In this document: positions 60,230 to 64,000 of the stretch, piece by piece | How positions within the stretch are numbered: the stretch's first letter is position 1 | How the letters are laid out: every line of letters begins with the position of its first letter | Source of the DNA: Heliocidaris erythrogramma | Taxonomy: Eukaryota > Echinodermata > Echinoidea > Camarodonta > Echinometridae | Direction: 5' to 3' | NCBI GenBank assembly: GCA_025617745.1 | Contig: CM046863.1 | Coordinates: 55,876,498 to 55,940,497 of the forward strand | Length of the DNA: 64,000 bases | The notes under the pieces: model-generated | The model's database searches: none | Told to the model about the DNA's origin: nothing | Seen by the model: the letters and a program-made list of their open reading frames with translations, nothing else | Position numbers and translations under genes: made by a program

Positions 60230-61180
60230 AATCGCAATAACATTATAGGATGGTTTTGCGCTTCTGGCAGGAACCCAAGATTCACGAACAAAACCTCAGT
60301 GGAATAATTTCATGCGTTTGAACCTTTAACATCGATGACGTGCATTAGTCGGTAAACAGGTATTTGAGGTGATTAAGGGAGCCAAATGACACGTGAACTT
60401 AACGTGCAATGTATCCATTAGCATCAAAACTCCATGTATATCCCACATTCATGTTTTTTTTTTTTAAAGTTGCACTATTATTTAACTATTCCGCTGGACT
60501 ATTTTCCCAGGTCCACATGACGTTGCGGCAGCCTGCCGATCCAATTTGCATTGTGGAACCAGTGGTCCAATTAACGTGCGTCTACAAAACTGTACCCTTT
60601 AATTTGCATATGAATGTGCACAAGTCCCTTTGTAATTTCATATCAGGAATATTCGATAGAAGCGTTATCAGTTTCCTTCTTACATACAGCAGTCAGCTGC
60701 GTCGCCTTTATGATTTGTATATGAATGCGGATAGGTTGTTTTCTATTGCAAGTTGACACTTTATGAATATTCATACTAAGTATTGCCAGTGAACTCTTTA
60801 CATAGACCAATCAGGTGCGTCAGTTTTTTTACCGCACCCTCTAATTTGCATATTTTATTCCGCGTCATGACTAATAATCGAATGAAGCGGAAGCCCTTTT
60901 TTTAAATACGTCGACTCTTACATTTAACACGTAAATTGGAGAGGCTATATGAGAATGTAATAAGCAAAATTATTTGTGTATACTTAGTTTCAAGTTGACT
61001 AGTCTTGATTGTTTGAAAATTCAAATGTGAACTTCTGCTTTCTGATCCAATGCTAATTTGTTTCTGAGGTTAATGGTCAAATTTTTGCGGCCAATGCTCG
61101 GGGATAGTATGATTAACAGCTGTGCAGCAAAACGAATTGACGGGTTTCCTGGTATATGTCGTCGAACTGACTCCTACTAA
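60230..61180. repeat. Dispersed repeat family R, partial copy
   Basis: 60240-60640 matches 47970-48180 and 63690-63840; 60600-61170 matches 50150-50760 (TTTGCATATGAATG-type blocks, ACATAGACCAATCAGG). No gene is recognised. Confidence 0.6.
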
Positions 61181-61224
61181 ATTCAAAAGATTAAGTTGGC
61201 CATCCTGACATCCTGATTCCTACC

Positions 61225-61735
61225 ACCACTATTTCTACTACTACTACTACTACTACAACAACTGCTACTACTACTACTACTACTACTGCTGCTAAAGAAA
61301 CTACTACTACTACTACTACTACTACTATTACCACCACCACAATCACCACCACCACCATTACTACTATTACCTAAACTATGACTACTCGTGCTTTCTACTA
61401 CTGTTATTAATACTACGACTACTACTACTACTCCTACTACTACTACTACTACTACAAATACTACTCCTATACCTACTACTGCTACTACTTCTTCCACTAC
61501 TACTACTTCCAATACTACTGATTCTACTACTACTTATACCTCTACCACTACTTCAATTTCTAGTACTACGACTAGTGCGACTACAACTACTCATACTTCT
61601 TCTGCTACTAAAGTATTATATATTACTCTACGTGGTGTACTACTTCTACTACTGCTGCTACTACTTCTACTGCTACTACTACTATGGTGCTGTTACTGGT
61701 TTTTATTACTACTACAACTGCTATTTGATATATGA
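61225..61735. repeat. Long imperfect (TAC/CTA)n triplet tract
   Basis: About 500 bp of ACT/TAC/ACC triplets with interruptions. Thr- and Ser-rich ORFs (61388-61735 on +, 61183-61512 on -) are products of the repeat. Confidence 0.9.
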
Positions 61736-61804
61736 CAATTTTTATTTTGGTGAGATAGAGAAGAAAGAAAACCAAAAATAACCAACTAATCTACATGTAT
61801 TACA

Positions 61805-64000
61805 GTGTAAGCACTCCGTTTCGCTTGATAGATACAACATACTACACCGCCCAGATTAATACACTACCTAAACTGAGACCCAAATATCAGTTCTACCGTT
61901 AAAAACAGTTGTGCCTACCTCATGAATACAACACTACAAAAATTCACATACCTCTTGCTTACAATGCCTTGCATCTATTGTTGAACTGTAAAAGCCCTTG
62001 ACTTGGCGGAGCTATTGATTCAAAATTATGTATTGAAAGAACTGTGATAGTTCCAAATATTTCTAATCATAAAAATAAATCGAGAATATGAAAGAACGTT
62101 GTCTCCTTGGTAACTCGTGTGCTGGAGATTAGGCGACATGACGGTACGGTAGTACGATATATCTTCTGTTGTTTGTATTTAATTTTCGTTGAAAAATGCA
62201 TGATGACAATTTAACATAATACCTATTTTGGAGGGCACTTCCGATTTGAATGAATGATAAAAGTAGAGAGTTTGTTGTCGTTGCAGGGCGGTCTTTATAA
62301 CATGGCATAGGAATGCAAATTTAAATACACGGTCAAACATATGACTGTTCAAACGAAGGAAGGTAGATAACGACATCGATGGCCGATTGAAATAACCTCA
62401 GTTGTGAGATAATTTTCATGAAATTGACACAGCGCATTTGTGATATCCCATGCCTTAATTGAACTTAAGATACATATAGGTGTCATGGTATTGATTTATA
62501 TTGAAAACTGGTAGAGCTCAAGTAGTTAATATTTAATCATATTTTTATCTACGATCCTATCGAAGACAGCTAGCGTATTTGGAAGGGAGCACGGTGGCAC
62601 AGCCCCCCCCCCCCCCCTTACAGATTTTCAAGCATGAAACAAAAAATAAAAACGACTTTTCAATTAATCTGATGAGTTATATCCAAGGTAAATTTAAATC
62701 GATCGCTCTCAAAACCTCAAATATCTATCTTTAATTATACTAATCAATAGCAAATTCATAATTCATAATTTACAATTCATGAAGAGAAAAGTTAACATGA
62801 ACATTCATGAAGAGTTTAGAATGGATACTTTAGATAAGCCGAATTCGATGTTTCTTTTTTTGTTTGTCCTAATTTTCTGAATGAGTATATCTTCCAACAG
62901 TATTAGAAAGATAACTCATTATGAACATAACAGAAATACTCTACATCATAACCAGAAACTAAATAAAAGGCGTTTAAATCATGAAGGGTAGTCTCTTGCT
63001 ATGAAACTTCACTTAAATTATTTAAGGGTACACATTCCGAGCGATGTATGTGTGATTTTAGCTTTAGAACGGCAATGTAGTTATGCAATTATAATTTATT
63101 TACTTTGATATCTAGCTAAGGCCAAACCTGGAATAATGATAATATCAATGACATGTGATTTACGAGCTGCTTTCTTCTAATTCGAATCTATTATTTTCTT
63201 GTGATAACTGGAGTTCTTCACTCATACATTTCCAATCATGAACTTTTTTTATGAACATCAGTATCTTTATCTTTTAACTTTGGAAGAAGTAAAATACTTC
63301 TAATTGTGACCAGTACAACATTACGTCACTGAAACCAACCAAATATGTATGGCGTAGGTGCCCTTAATGATAAAATGAGCGCAAAATATAAATATGTGCA
63401 GAATGAGATACAATAATTGGAAGCATCTTACTAATATATATATATATTAACTCATTGACTTCATAAAAAATGCTATTTATATTTGTTTAATCTTTCATAA
63501 TTCTTAACATATCAAAATTGGACTTTATTCATTGAATTTAGGACAAAGTATGCAGGAAACAAAAATTCTTTTTAGAGAGGCCACAGCGAACCTCGGGCTA
63601 CGAATTATTGGTGCCGCTGCCCTATATGCAGAATTAATCAGCATCAAAAACTCTAGGTATATGCCAAATTACATGTTTTTGTGAAAAGGTGCACAATTAT
63701 TTCACTATTCCCCTTGACTATTTTCCCAGGTCCTTGGCGTTGCTGCCGCCTAGCTTAAGCTGCGTTGAGTAGCGGTCCGATCAACGTAGTCCTACAAAAC
63801 TGCAATGACATTATGGGATGATCTGTTCCTCTTTCCATCAGTCCGCCCATCAATGGCCAATATTTCTGTTCAATCCTTTCTGATGATGTGCGCTCCAAAA
63901 TTCAGTTCGCATTTTCTGATGGTAGCAATCAGGTTGCACCTCTCCCCCATCATGTCTAGTATTTGTTCATTTGAGATCTTCTTCAAACATGGTACCCTCA
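61805..64000. repeat. Dispersed repeat family R, copy 3 (uninterrupted)
   Basis: Matches copy 1 on both sides of the CR1-like LINE: GAAGGGTAG...CTTGCTAT at 62983-63003 and GCGATGTATGTGTGATTTTA at 63039-63058 lie close together here. It contains a C run near 62604-62618. No gene is recognised; continues past the window edge. Confidence 0.7.

Noticed and set aside
61183..61735. Thr-rich and Ser-rich ORFs resembling mucins
   Set aside because: Translation of the imperfect triplet microsatellite.

Overview
Eukaryotic, animal, repeat-dense DNA with no operons, no rRNA and no convincing functional tRNA gene. The gene remnants point to an echinoderm, most likely a sea urchin. They are a DEATH-domain exon, a large NACHT exon and tandem leucine-rich-repeat-type exons of the expanded invertebrate NLR class, plus a CR1-like retrotransposon with an N-terminal 2A-like motif. 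This assignment is inference from gene family; no host housekeeping gene confirms it.

Layout. (1) 1-9177 and about 29780-41088 are the two arms of a very large, high-identity inverted repeat. Each arm carries a DEATH exon (2346-2613 on +, intact; 39496-39761 on -, with a 2-bp deletion). The arms differ by several insertions: a SINE trimer in the left arm (7245-8249), a second tRNA-like insert in the left arm (about 6742-7092), and a 4.3-kb foldback-like element in the right arm (about 33521-37830). A 500-base N gap (9178-9677) ends the left arm. (2) 9678-28438, between the arms, holds minus-strand NLR material. In transcription order these are the NACHT exon (28438-26798) and six related LRR-region exons (25549-25964 truncated, 22115-22635 open, 19006-19550 open, 14157-14650 and 11665-12161 broken, 9678-10148 broken and cut by the gap). 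They are separated by MITEs, a 32-bp minisatellite and a roughly 3-kb tandem segmental duplication. (3) 41100-64000 is a retrotransposon graveyard: a dispersed repeat family in several copies, a near full-length CR1-like LINE (about 43060-47188), a 5'-truncated LINE tail, a hairpin MITE, and an L1/Tx1-like LINE (about 51800-59930). The last is broken by three DNA-transposon insertions and an internal deletion.

How the parts work together. The right-arm DEATH exon ends in splice phase 1, and the NACHT exon can begin in phase 1. The NACHT exon ends in phase 0, and every LRR exon with a visible acceptor begins in phase 0 but, where its donor is visible, ends in phase 2. One DEATH-NACHT-LRR gene on the minus strand is therefore plausible, but LRR exons cannot be chained to one another in frame. 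That fits either alternative (mutually exclusive) use of one LRR exon per transcript or a set of duplicated, partly dead exons. Frameshifts in the DEATH and NACHT exons mean this copy is either a pseudogene or carries sequencing errors.

A major caveat is that the inverted arms could be two divergent haplotypes joined wrongly by the assembler. Similarity statements are by-eye comparisons; no alignment was run.
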